The notes: generated from the sequence alone by a model not told the origin. Positions 7,003-13,387 are shown, counted from the first letter of the stretch. The stretch: DNA of 17,531 bases from Nitrospina sp. (GCA_018665625.1 JABJCF010000615.1:1-17531), one strand, 5' to 3'. Numbers and translations are program-made.

Positions 7003-7437
7003 ATGAAACATAAAACACATAGCTTCGCAAAAGATCAGGAAAAGTTCGCAGAAACCATAGCAGAATATATGACCTCGCCGGTGCAAAGCGTTACCAGCGA
7101 TACGACGATCTTTGAAGTGACTCAATTGATGGTAGAAAAAAATATCGGTTCGGTGCTGGTTAAAGAAGGGACGGAGTTTATCGGCATCATCACCGAAAGA
7201 GATTTAACACGAAAAGTAATCGGTCAGGGGTTGGATGCTAAAACCACACCCGTAACCGTGACCATGAGCAGTCCCTTAATCACATTAGATGGCAACGAGC
7301 CGGTGACCGAAGCCAACCAGTTCATGGCTTCACATAAAATCCGCCACCTGGCCGTGACCGTAGAAGGAAAAATCGAAGGAATGATTTCCGTCAAAGACCT
7401 GGTCGCGTTCTATTCGAATCCTAGATTAAGGCATTAG
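7003..7437 (+). CDS. Twin CBS-domain protein (Bateman module)
   Basis: This 144-aa soluble protein consists almost only of two CBS domains. CBS1 is at about residues 21-75 (MTSPVQSVTSDTTIFEVTQLM to GIITERDLTRKVI). CBS2 is at about 85-138 (VTMSSPLITLDGNEPVTEA to GMISVKDLVAFY). A CBS pair binds adenine nucleotides such as AMP, ATP or SAM and acts as an energy sensor; stand-alone modules usually regulate another protein in trans. There is no effector domain and no neighbour that suggests a partner. AAAGGAG lies upstream of the ATG at a longer than ideal distance (about 13 bases). It is transcribed alone, between two repeat clusters. Confidence 0.9.
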   Translation: MKHKTHSFAKDQEKFAETIAEYMTSPVQSVTSDTTIFEVTQLMVEKNIGSVLVKEGTEFIGIITERDLTRKVIGQGLDAKTTPVTVTMSSPLITLDGNEPVTEANQFMASHKIRHLAVTVEGKIEGMISVKDLVAFYSNPRLRH

Positions 7438-7445
7438 TTCCATAT

Positions 7446-7526
7446 TTTCGTGATATTTTTCCTTAGCTTTCGTGCCCCTGTGGTATCTCTTCATTTGTAT
7501 TCATGCCCCGAAGGGGTAGCAGGGGT
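7446..7526. repeat. 80-bp dispersed repeat, copy 2, with AGCAGGGGT tail
   Basis: This is the second copy of the element at 6325-6404. The last 21 bases (7506-7526) are also shared with 4877-4897. It starts nine bases after the CBS stop codon. Confidence 0.65.
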
Positions 7527-7557
7527 ATTACTCCAACCCACGTCTACGCCATTAACC

Positions 7558-7578
7558 ACTAGGCGTGGGGCCAGTGTT
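7558..7578. repeat. Dispersed ACTAGGCGT repeat, intergenic copy
   Basis: ACTAGGCGTGGGGCCAGTGTT is the best-formed copy, near-identical to 6282-6300. With ACGCC at 7546-7550 its GGCGT can pair across an 11-base loop. Confidence 0.55.
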
Positions 7579-7583
7579 AACCT

Positions 7584-7602
7584 CCCCCCTTATCATGGGG
7601 GG
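7584..7602 (+). terminator. GC-rich hairpin, possible terminator of the CBS gene
   Basis: CCCCCC-TTATCAT-GGGGGG is a perfect 6-bp G-C stem with a 7-base loop, followed by only CTTTAT. The stem is strong but the T-run is poor and it lies 147 bp after the CBS stop, so it may just be another repeat module. Confidence 0.3.
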
Positions 7603-7606
7603 CTTT

Positions 7607-7636
7607 ATCTGTGCTTATCTGTGTCCATCTGTGGTT
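7607..7636. repeat. Three ATCTGTG heptamers at exact 10-base spacing
   Basis: ATCTGTG occurs at 7607, 7617 and 7627, each followed by a different triplet (CTT, TCC, GTT). I recall near-identical ATCTGTGTCC/ATCTGTGGTT strings from intergenic DNA of many unrelated bacteria, with unknown function. Confidence 0.5.
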
Positions 7637-7659
7637 AATAACTGCGGGATTTTAAAACT

Positions 7660-7752
7660 CTACAAATTTTCGAAAGCGTGTAGTTCTGTGGGTAAGATGT
7701 TGAAGTGGTCTGCCATTGCGGCGATGTCGACCGTCTTTTTGATGGCCCTCTT
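7660..7752 (-). pseudogene. Decayed 3' fragment of a STAS-domain gene
   Basis: On the minus strand this reads KRAIKKTVDIAAMADHFNIL then PTELHAFENL and a TAG stop at 7662-7660. It aligns without gaps to the last 30 or so residues of the intact STAS protein at 8433-8765, which ends VKEVIDIAGMADHFNIFPTE then LQAFENV. The frame hits TAA at 7773-7771 and has no start codon or ribosome site, so it is a truncated paralogue or the remnant of a duplication. The STAS core with its phosphorylatable Ser is gone. DNA similarity to 8436-8510 is also plain by eye. Confidence 0.75.
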
Positions 7753-7833
7753 CTTAAAGGGTTTTCTGGGTTATAATTCCTAACTTGGTGATGTCAATCA
7801 CCTTCCCGGAATTTGACAGGAGCGACTTTTAAA

Positions 7834-8412
7834 ATGATTCGTTTGATGGTGTCGGCAGTCTTGATATCTGTATTTTTGTTGGGGAGCCCAACCCCGTCCT
7901 TTGCGAAAATTTACAAATACAAAGATGAAAATGGTAAGTCGCATTACACCGACGATCCGTTGATGATTCCTGAAAAATATAGAGACGAGGAAGAACCTGC
8001 AAACCCGGTTAAAAAACCTGTGGTTAAAGAAAAGACGGCCCCGCCTGCTGATAAACCTCCGCTGACTTATAAGATCGATGTGCAGGAAAAGGTCGCCGAT
8101 TTGGAAGGGGTCTGGAGTGGTTGGGGCGGTGTGAGGCTGGAAAAAGACGGCAGCGAATATACCGGCACTTATAAAGACACTTTTGGAACTGATGTGGGAA
8201 AACTCTTGCTGGAAGTCAATGATGACCTGGACCGGGAATATTCGGGTGAGTGGTGGGAAGGGACGGCGCGGATCGGTGAATTAAAGTATAAGGTTCATGA
8301 TAAAGGCAAAACCATTCGGGGAACCTGGTGCGCTTTGGAAGCCAGCACGGTTAATCCGGGAAAACCCTCCTGCGATGATCCCAGTTCGTTTACCTGGACA
8401 AAAATAAAATAG
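7834..8412 (+). CDS. Secreted DUF4124-domain protein with C-terminal lipocalin-like domain
   Basis: This is a 192-aa protein. The ATG at 7834 is chosen over an in-frame TTG at 7813 because AGGAG (7818-7822) lies 11 bases before it and the product then starts with a signal peptide (about residues 1-24, cut at SFA). The mature N-terminus KIYKYKDENGKSHYTDDP is the DUF4124 signature, common in periplasmic or outer-membrane proteins of Gram-negatives. A Pro/Lys-rich linker (about 50-80) leads to a beta-rich domain (about 88-192, LEGVWSGWGGVRLEKDGSEY and GTYKDTFGTD) resembling a small calycin-like barrel, with Cys166 and Cys180 possibly disulfide-bonded. Function unknown. It converges on the STAS gene with 20 bp between stops. 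Confidence 0.75.
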   Translation: MIRLMVSAVLISVFLLGSPTPSFAKIYKYKDENGKSHYTDDPLMIPEKYRDEEEPANPVKKPVVKEKTAPPADKPPLTYKIDVQEKVADLEGVWSGWGGVRLEKDGSEYTGTYKDTFGTDVGKLLLEVNDDLDREYSGEWWEGTARIGELKYKVHDKGKTIRGTWCALEASTVNPGKPSCDDPSSFTWTKIK

Positions 8413-8432
8413 TATCTGGCGATAATTAGAGC

Positions 8433-8765
8433 TTATACGTTTTCGAAAGCTTGTAGTTCGGTGGGGAAGATGTTGAAGTGGTCTGCCATCCCTGCGATGT
8501 CGATCACTTCTTTGACTTGCGGTTGCAGTTCGCAGAACAAAAGTTTCAGGTGGAACCCGTCCATTATTTGCGATAGGTGAACGAAGCTGGTCAGTGCGCT
8601 GCTATTGATATATTCCACATCCCTGCAATTTAAAATAAACGGGGTGAAGTTTGCTTCGAGATAACCTTCCATAATGGTGTTGAACTCCGTGGAGGTTTCC
8701 ATATCCAACCGGCCCTGGATAGTCACTACAAAAGCATCGTTTTTCATTTCTCCCGTTACCTGCAT
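8433..8765 (-). CDS. STAS-domain anti-sigma factor antagonist (SpoIIAA/RsbV-like)
   Basis: This 110-aa protein is a single STAS domain. The N-terminal strand pair VTGEMKNDAFVVTIQGRLDM is followed by CRDVEYINSSALTSFVHL, where Ser55 or Ser56 matches the serine phosphorylated by anti-sigma kinases in SpoIIAA and RsbV. In partner-switching systems the unphosphorylated antagonist binds the kinase and frees the sigma factor or other target. No kinase or phosphatase is nearby, and the ECF sigma at 161-790 uses a zinc-finger anti-sigma instead, so the partner lies elsewhere. CAGGAGA sits about 8 bases upstream of the ATG and a promoter lies at 8800-8828. A decayed paralogue fragment is 680 bp away at 7660-7752. 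Confidence 0.88.
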   Translation of the reverse strand: MQVTGEMKNDAFVVTIQGRLDMETSTEFNTIMEGYLEANFTPFILNCRDVEYINSSALTSFVHLSQIMDGFHLKLLFCELQPQVKEVIDIAGMADHFNIFPTELQAFENV

Positions 8766-8799
8766 TGCACTCTCCTGAAGTTAGAAACTGATGACATTT

Positions 8800-8828
8800 A
8801 TTATAAGATAAAGAGCCGGATCTGTGGA
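8800..8828 (-). promoter_or_regulatory. Predicted promoter of the STAS gene
   Basis: On the minus strand TCCACA (8828-8823), a 17-bp spacer and a perfect TATAAT (8805-8800) lie about 35 bp before the ATG. The -35 box overlaps TTATCCACA (8831-8823), which equals the DnaA-box consensus; alone it may be chance. Confidence 0.4.
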
Positions 8829-8878
8829 TAATTTTGCTTTTGATCCTTCAATTTTATTTGGAGAGACGGACCTGTAAA

Positions 8879-8917
8879 CTCCCCCTCATCCTAGCCTTCT
8901 CCCTCCAGGGGAGAAGG
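8879..8917. repeat. CCTTCTCCC hairpin repeat in the gap before dapF
   Basis: CCTTCTCCC (8895-8903), loop TCCAG and GGGAGAAGG (8909-8917) form a perfect 9-bp stem, preceded by CTCCCCCTCATCCTAG. I recall similar CCCTCACCC...CTCTCCC palindromes as common intergenic repeats in proteobacteria. No T-run follows. In the 379-bp gap 8766-9144 I otherwise see the STAS promoter, a tRNA-Leu-like scrap at 8971-9010 and a hairpin at 9050-9069. Confidence 0.5.
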
Positions 8918-9049
8918 TATAGCTACGATCCCTTAATAGGCTCAACTCCTGATAGTTGCCTCAAGCAGTAGCGGGTGGTAGAATTGGCAGGCCTGCCTGA
9001 TTTCGAATACCTATTCAAATTGGTGGACCGTTGGTTGGTGAACCATTGG

Positions 9050-9069
9050 AATCCCTCGAAGGGGATTTT
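9050..9069 (+). terminator. Hairpin with short T-run upstream of dapF
   Basis: AATCCC (9050-9055) pairs with GGGATT (9062-9067) around a TCGAAG loop, and the T-stretch continues to 9069. The stem is short. It lies 76 bp before the dapF ATG, so it could end an upstream transcript or act in a dapF leader. No lysine riboswitch features were recognised. Confidence 0.3.
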
Positions 9070-9129
9070 GCATCTAAATCATAATAAACACAGTAATTAC
9101 GCAATTTTTAAGAAAATTTTTAACGAAAG

Positions 9130-9142
9130 GCTGCAAGGCAGC
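9130..9142 (+). promoter_or_regulatory. Small hairpin enclosing the dapF ribosome-binding region
   Basis: GCTGC-AAG-GCAGC folds into a 5-bp stem two bases before the ATG. The best Shine-Dalgarno candidate, AAGG (9135-9138), is in its loop and right arm, so the fold could limit initiation. A stem this short can arise by chance. Confidence 0.3.
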
Positions 9143-9144
9143 GT

Positions 9145-9963
9145 ATGGCGATTCAAATTACAAAAATGAGTGGCAGCGGCAACGATTTTGTTGTTATCGA
9201 TAACCGTGTGCCGGTGATGGACGATTCGGATAAAGTCGATTTCGTCAAGCGGGTTTGTGACCGAAAAATGTCTGTCGGTGCCGATGGCGTTATCTTTGTC
9301 GAAAACTCTGACAAGGCCGACATCAAATGGGATTTTTATAATGACGACGGTTCTTCCGCAGAGATGTGCGGCAACGGCGGTCGTTGTGTGGCGCGTTATG
9401 CGGTTGAAAAAGGGATTGCCCCCAAGGAGCTGACTCTTGAAACAATCGCCGGGATCATTGCCGCGAAAGTCGATGGCAGCAATGTGCGGGTCAAGCTCAC
9501 TTCTCCTGAAAATTTAAAGCAGGACATTGCTGCAGAGCTGAATGGATCGCAGTATCAGATCGACAGTCTAAACACGGGTGTGCCGCACGCGATTATTTAT
9601 TCTGACAATATTGAAAACGTGAATGTGAAAGAAGTGGGCAATGGAATCCGTTTCCACGAAGTGTTTGCTCCATCAGGAACCAATGTGAATTTTGTTGAGA
9701 AGGTTGGCGACCACGATTTAAAAATCCGCACTTACGAGCGCGGGGTGGAAGATGAGACTCTAGCTTGTGGCACGGGAACGGTGGCTGCTGCGTTGCTTTC
9801 TTCTTACAAAAATATGGTCAAACCTCCTGTTAATGTGGAAACACGTGGCGGCGAGATATTGAAAGTGGATTTCGAGGCCCCTAACGGGGCGGGGTTGGTG
9901 GTCGATGTCTTTCTCGAAGGACAGACTCGCATTTCTTTTGAAGGAACGCTTGGCGAATATTAA
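9145..9963 (+). CDS. dapF: Diaminopimelate epimerase
   Basis: This 272-aa protein converts LL-diaminopimelate to the meso form, the precursor of lysine and of peptidoglycan cross-links, in the cytoplasm. The two catalytic cysteines of this cofactor-free epimerase are visible: Cys75 in EMCGNGGRC and Cys208 in TLACGTGTVA. The N-terminal KMSGSGNDFVVIDN and the NTGVPHAI and GTNVNFVE segments are family hallmarks, and the length is typical. It is the first gene of dapF-dapA-dapB; dapA follows after 27 bp. lysA, often upstream in such operons, is not present. The start codon is fixed by the conserved N-terminus; the ribosome site is modest and lies in a small hairpin. Confidence 0.98.
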   Translation: MAIQITKMSGSGNDFVVIDNRVPVMDDSDKVDFVKRVCDRKMSVGADGVIFVENSDKADIKWDFYNDDGSSAEMCGNGGRCVARYAVEKGIAPKELTLETIAGIIAAKVDGSNVRVKLTSPENLKQDIAAELNGSQYQIDSLNTGVPHAIIYSDNIENVNVKEVGNGIRFHEVFAPSGTNVNFVEKVGDHDLKIRTYERGVEDETLACGTGTVAAALLSSYKNMVKPPVNVETRGGEILKVDFEAPNGAGLVVDVFLEGQTRISFEGTLGEY

Positions 9964-9990
9964 TAACCTGCACGGTTTAAAGAAAATATT

Positions 9991-10866
9991 ATGTTTGAAG
10001 GATCATTTGTTGCGATAGTCACTCCGTTTAAAAACGGCAAGGTAGATGCGCCCGCTCTTAAAGCGCTGATCGAGTTTCACATTGAAAATGGAACCAACGG
10101 CATTGTTCCCTGTGGTACCACAGGCGAGTCGGCAACGTTGGACCATCGCGAACACGAGGAGGTCATTCGCATAGCGGTGAATACTTGTGAAGGGCGGATT
10201 CCGGTACTTGCCGGAACGGGATCAAACGCCACTCATGAAGCCATCGAGTTGACATTGAGTGCGCAGCAGTTGGGTGCCGATGGCGCTCTGCTGATCACGC
10301 CTTATTACAACAAGCCGACACAGGAAGGTCTTTATCAGCATTTTGCGGCGGTTGCAAAAGCAACCAAACTGCCTGTCGTTCTTTATAACGTACCGAGTCG
10401 AACTTCGATCAATATGTTACCGGCAACGGTGGCGCGACTTTCTAAAATTGAAAATATTGTGGGCATCAAAGAAGCTTCGGGCAATCTGGTTCAGGTCAGC
10501 GAGATCATTGCTTCATGCGGACCCGATTTTAAAGTCATCTCCGGAGAAGATGCGCTCACCTGGCCGATTTTGGCATTGGGGGGTAAAGGCGTGATATCGG
10601 TCACGGCCAATCTGGTTCCCGACAAGTTCGCCAAACTTTGCAAGGCGGCATCGGAGGGGGATGTGGAAACCGCACGCAAGGTGCATTACGAATTGATGAA
10701 ACTCAATGACATTATGTTTATTGAGACGAATCCCATTCCTGTCAAAGCTGCGTTGGCTATTATGGGTCGTATCGATAATGAGTTCCGCGCGCCGCTTTGT
10801 CCGCCTTCTGACGAAAGTCTGGCAGCATTGAAATCTGTTCTTAAAGAATACGCGCTCGCCCCTTAG
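9991..10866 (+). CDS. dapA: 4-hydroxy-tetrahydrodipicolinate synthase
   Basis: This 291-aa TIM-barrel enzyme condenses pyruvate with aspartate semialdehyde, the first committed step of the diaminopimelate/lysine pathway. The N-terminal FEGSFVAIVTPFKNGKVD, the pyruvate-binding GTTGESATL (Thr43, Thr44), Tyr106 in TPYYNKPTQEG, Tyr132 in LYNVPSRTS and the Schiff-base Lys160 in VGIKEASGN are all present. Each lies one residue before its E. coli counterpart. It follows dapF by 27 bp without a strong Shine-Dalgarno. A palindromic repeat separates it from dapB. DapA is often inhibited by lysine; that cannot be judged by eye. Confidence 0.98.
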   Translation: MFEGSFVAIVTPFKNGKVDAPALKALIEFHIENGTNGIVPCGTTGESATLDHREHEEVIRIAVNTCEGRIPVLAGTGSNATHEAIELTLSAQQLGADGALLITPYYNKPTQEGLYQHFAAVAKATKLPVVLYNVPSRTSINMLPATVARLSKIENIVGIKEASGNLVQVSEIIASCGPDFKVISGEDALTWPILALGGKGVISVTANLVPDKFAKLCKAASEGDVETARKVHYELMKLNDIMFIETNPIPVKAALAIMGRIDNEFRAPLCPPSDESLAALKSVLKEYALAP

Positions 10867-10886
10867 CAGGGGAGGCTTAAATAAGT

Positions 10887-10967
10887 CGTCATTGCGAAGA
10901 GCCGAAGGGGATGAAGCAATCCATAAAGTCTGGATCGCCGCGTTCCCGTTGTTCTCTCGCGAAGACG
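10887..10967. repeat. Full dispersed palindromic CGTCATTGCG element between dapA and dapB
   Basis: The left arm CGTCATTGCGAAGAG to GAAGCAATCCAT is mirrored, with mismatches, by a right arm running from TCTGGATCGCC to CTCGCGAAGACG. The left arm matches 4901-4941. Inside the dap operon this could fold as a long imperfect mRNA hairpin. The stretch has no ORF of merit. Confidence 0.65.
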
Positions 10968-11014
10968 GGATCATACTTTTTTAAAGAAATAAGTGTAATT
11001 AAGGAGCAATAACG

Positions 11015-11815
11015 TTGACGAAAATTTTAGTAATAGGAATAGCCGGGCGCATGGGAAAAACCATTGCCGAGTGTATTAACGACACGGAAGGTGTCGAATT
11101 GGGTGGCGGAACCGAACGTGCGGGCAGCGATCTCATAGGTCAGGATGCTGGCGAAGTGACAGGCATTGGCAATAAAGGGGTTGCCGTTTCGGATGATCTG
11201 GCTAAGGCTCTCGATGGTTGTGATGCGGTGATTGATTTTACAACACCGGAGTCGAGCATGGTTACATTACGCACGGCTGCGGAAAAAGGAAAATCGGTTG
11301 TGGTTGGCACTACAGGATTCTCCCCAGAGCAGAAAAAAGAAATTGATGAGATTGCTAAAAAAATTCCTTTAATCGTTGCACCCAATATGAGTATTGGTGT
11401 GAATGTATTATTCAAACTGGTAGCGGATGCGGCACGTGTTTTAGGTGACGATTATGATGTAGAAATTGTCGAGGCTCATCACAAGTTTAAGAAAGACGCT
11501 CCCAGCGGCACCGCCGTGCGTATCTCTGAAATCGTTGCCGATTCGTTGAAACGTGATCTTGATGAGGTTGGTGTGTATGGCAGAAAAGGCATCACCGAAC
11601 GTACCGCGAAGGAAATTGGTGTTCATACGGTACGTGCTGGAGATATAATTGGAGAGCACCGTGTGCTGTTCGGCGGTATGGGTGAAAACTTTGAGATTTT
11701 TCACCGGGCACAGAGCCGACAAACTTTTGCGCGCGGTTCCATTCGTGCAGCACAATGGATTCTTAAGCAGTCCAACGGTATCTATGATATGCAGGATGTT
11801 CTGGGTTTAAGATAA
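11015..11815 (+). CDS. dapB: 4-hydroxy-tetrahydrodipicolinate reductase
   Basis: This 266-aa protein catalyses the NAD(P)H-dependent reduction following DapA. The Rossmann motif GIAGRMGK (residues 8-15), the VVVGTTGFS and APNMSIGVNVLFKL segments, and the active-site EAHHKFKKDAPSGTA are typical. His155 and Lys159 align with the catalytic His and Lys of the E. coli enzyme. The start is TTG with AAGGAG eight bases upstream (11001-11006), a strong enough site to accept the rare codon. It is separated from dapA by 148 bp holding a palindromic repeat, and followed by a molybdoenzyme gene after only 12 bp, so these two are probably co-transcribed. Confidence 0.98.
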   Translation: MTKILVIGIAGRMGKTIAECINDTEGVELGGGTERAGSDLIGQDAGEVTGIGNKGVAVSDDLAKALDGCDAVIDFTTPESSMVTLRTAAEKGKSVVVGTTGFSPEQKKEIDEIAKKIPLIVAPNMSIGVNVLFKLVADAARVLGDDYDVEIVEAHHKFKKDAPSGTAVRISEIVADSLKRDLDEVGVYGRKGITERTAKEIGVHTVRAGDIIGEHRVLFGGMGENFEIFHRAQSRQTFARGSIRAAQWILKQSNGIYDMQDVLGLR

Positions 11816-11827
11816 TGGGATAAAGTC

Positions 11828-12604
11828 ATGAGCAATGACAACAAAAAGCCAGATGTTGAAGAAGAAAAAAGCGCAGCTTTTAATTTTGTTCGCCGCGATT
11901 TTTTAAAGCTCATTTCCTTTGCTGGTCTTTCCTCTCTACTACCCGGTCGTGCTTCTGCCAAAGACGACTTCCGTAACGATAAAAACATTCCCAAACAATA
12001 CATACAGAATCGCGACACCCCCGGTTTCCATATTCGCAGTGCGAATCCATTTATGGGAGTCGATATGGGAAGCTGGGGACTCGCCGTTGGCGGGATGGTG
12101 AAGAAGCCGATCGGACTCGGGTACGAAGATTTATTTGGGTTCAAAATGGTGTCGCAGGTTTCCCGTCTCAAGTGTGTCGAATGCTGGTCGGCAAAAGCGG
12201 AATGGGAGGGATTCGAATTTTCCGAGTTGATTAAAAAGGTGCAGCCCGATCCTGCTGCGAAATATGTTTACATCCAGTCCGCCGATTCCTATTACGAAAG
12301 TTTTGCTGTTGAAGAGTTGCTGCGTCCGCGTGTGTTATTTGTTCTTCGTATGAATGGGAAATCTTTAAGCAAAGACCACGGTTACCCGTTGCGGTTGATT
12401 GCGCCATTTAAGTACGGCTATAAAAATATAAAATACATCACCAGCATCAAGTTTCTCGATACCCGTAAAAGAAATTACTGGTCAAACAGCGGTCCCTATT
12501 CCGTCGATGGAACGATTCAGCCGGGTATTGATCATCCTCTCGACTTTAACAAGAAACCTCTACCGATCAACGGCGGTGAAGTTTTCCATTTCTTCGACCG
12601 CTAG
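11828..12604 (+). CDS. Tat-exported YedY/MsrP-like molybdopterin oxidoreductase
   Basis: This 258-aa protein begins with a twin-arginine signal, RRDFLKL (Arg22-Arg23), followed by a hydrophobic run and a GRASA cleavage site, so it is probably exported folded to the periplasm. RLKCVECWSAKAEWEGF (Cys116) matches the segment giving the molybdenum cysteine ligand in YedY/MsrP and sulfite oxidase-fold enzymes. HGYPLRLIAPFKYGYKNIKY matches their pterin-binding C-terminal part. MsrP reduces methionine sulfoxide in periplasmic proteins with electrons from the membrane haem protein MsrQ. No MsrQ is in the window, and the protein is shorter than E. coli MsrP (about 334 aa), so the exact substrate is open. 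It follows dapB by 12 bp and precedes a SUMF1 lipoprotein. The TAG stop is part of a CTAGGCG repeat. Confidence 0.88.
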   Translation: MSNDNKKPDVEEEKSAAFNFVRRDFLKLISFAGLSSLLPGRASAKDDFRNDKNIPKQYIQNRDTPGFHIRSANPFMGVDMGSWGLAVGGMVKKPIGLGYEDLFGFKMVSQVSRLKCVECWSAKAEWEGFEFSELIKKVQPDPAAKYVYIQSADSYYESFAVEELLRPRVLFVLRMNGKSLSKDHGYPLRLIAPFKYGYKNIKYITSIKFLDTRKRNYWSNSGPYSVDGTIQPGIDHPLDFNKKPLPINGGEVFHFFDR

Positions 12605-12623
12605 GCGCGGGGCCCATGTTGGG
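12601..12623. repeat. Dispersed CTAGGCG repeat overlapping a stop codon
   Basis: CTAGGCGCGGGGCCCATGTT matches 7559-7578 at about 17 of 20 positions. Its TAG is the stop codon of the molybdoenzyme gene. Confidence 0.5.
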
Positions 12624-12670
12624 CTGACTGCGGGGCTTTATAGGGCGTACCCGCCAAGCTAATAGATATC

Positions 12671-13387
12671 GTGAAACCTTTTATTCTATTCATTCTTTCC
12701 TTTTTTCTTTTTGCCTGCGACTCTCGTGAAGTAGTGCAAATTAAAGTCGATATTCCTGCAGGAGTTCAGGTTCCTGAAGAGATGGTTTATATCCCCGCCG
12801 GGGATTTTATTATGGGTCATGAAGAAGAGCCTCGAACCCAATTGGGAAAAACCATATCATCGAAGGCTTACCTCATCGATCGTTTTGAAGTGAGTCGCGA
12901 GCGATACAAAAATTTTCAGCCGCAGTATACTTTTTCTCCCAAGTCGGCACTTTATCCTGTCACACATGTTTCTTATGCTGAGGCCTTAGATTATTGCAAG
13001 GCGCACGATAAGCGATTGCCAACGGAAGTCGAATGGGAGAAAGCTGCGCGGGGTACGGATGGAAGAAAATGGCCGTGGAGAATTTTTGTCGCTCATCCCA
13101 ATAATGGTTTTTCAGGTTTTATGTCGGAACCGGTGGATAAAAGAAAGGAATGGATCAGCCCCTATGGAGTTTACGGGATGGGCCATAACGTCTGGGAATG
13201 GATAGGGGAGGACTATACTTATGCAGAACAACCGGATAGCGAGAGCGGAAAATTTAAAGTTATACGGGGTGGATTGCTGCAGACTCACATCACGATAAAG
13301 TTTTCACCTGCATGGTTTAGAAATTGGATGGAGCCGGAAACCAAATTAAATTTTATTGGTATTCGTTGCGCGAAAGATGTGAGTTGA
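12671..13387 (+). CDS. SUMF1/FGE-fold lipoprotein, probably non-catalytic
   Basis: This 238-aa protein starts with GTG. Its N-terminus MKPFILFILSFFLFAC carries a lipobox (LFAC, Cys16), so it is probably anchored to a membrane. Residues 35-235 follow the formylglycine-generating-enzyme fold: EMVYIPAGDFIMG, DRFEVSRERYKNF, YPVTHVSYAEALDYCKAHDKRLPTEVEWEKAARG, NVWEW, VIRGG and NFIGIRC. The paired active-site cysteines of true FGE are absent from the C-terminal segment (FSPAWFRNWMEPE), so sulfatase activation is unlikely. Related domains serve as binding or structural modules, as in NirV- and PvdO-like proteins. It lies 66 bp after the molybdoenzyme gene and is a paralogue of the N-terminal half of the fusion at 14002-15771. 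Confidence 0.82.
   Translation: MKPFILFILSFFLFACDSREVVQIKVDIPAGVQVPEEMVYIPAGDFIMGHEEEPRTQLGKTISSKAYLIDRFEVSRERYKNFQPQYTFSPKSALYPVTHVSYAEALDYCKAHDKRLPTEVEWEKAARGTDGRKWPWRIFVAHPNNGFSGFMSEPVDKRKEWISPYGVYGMGHNVWEWIGEDYTYAEQPDSESGKFKVIRGGLLQTHITIKFSPAWFRNWMEPETKLNFIGIRCAKDVS

Noticed and set aside
6282..7636. CRISPR array in the repeat-rich region
   Set aside because: Repeats are of different kinds, irregularly spaced, interrupted by genes, and no cas genes are present.
7813..7833. TTG at 7813 as start of the DUF4124 protein
   Set aside because: The ATG at 7834 has AGGAG at 11 bases and yields a proper signal peptide; the longer form adds MTGATFK in front of it.
8766..9144. Lysine riboswitch upstream of dapF
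   Set aside because: The gap holds only small hairpins and repeats; no five-helix lysine aptamer pattern was recognised.
12671..13387. Active formylglycine-generating enzyme
   Set aside because: The fold is present, but the paired catalytic cysteines of FGE are absent and no sulfatase gene is nearby.
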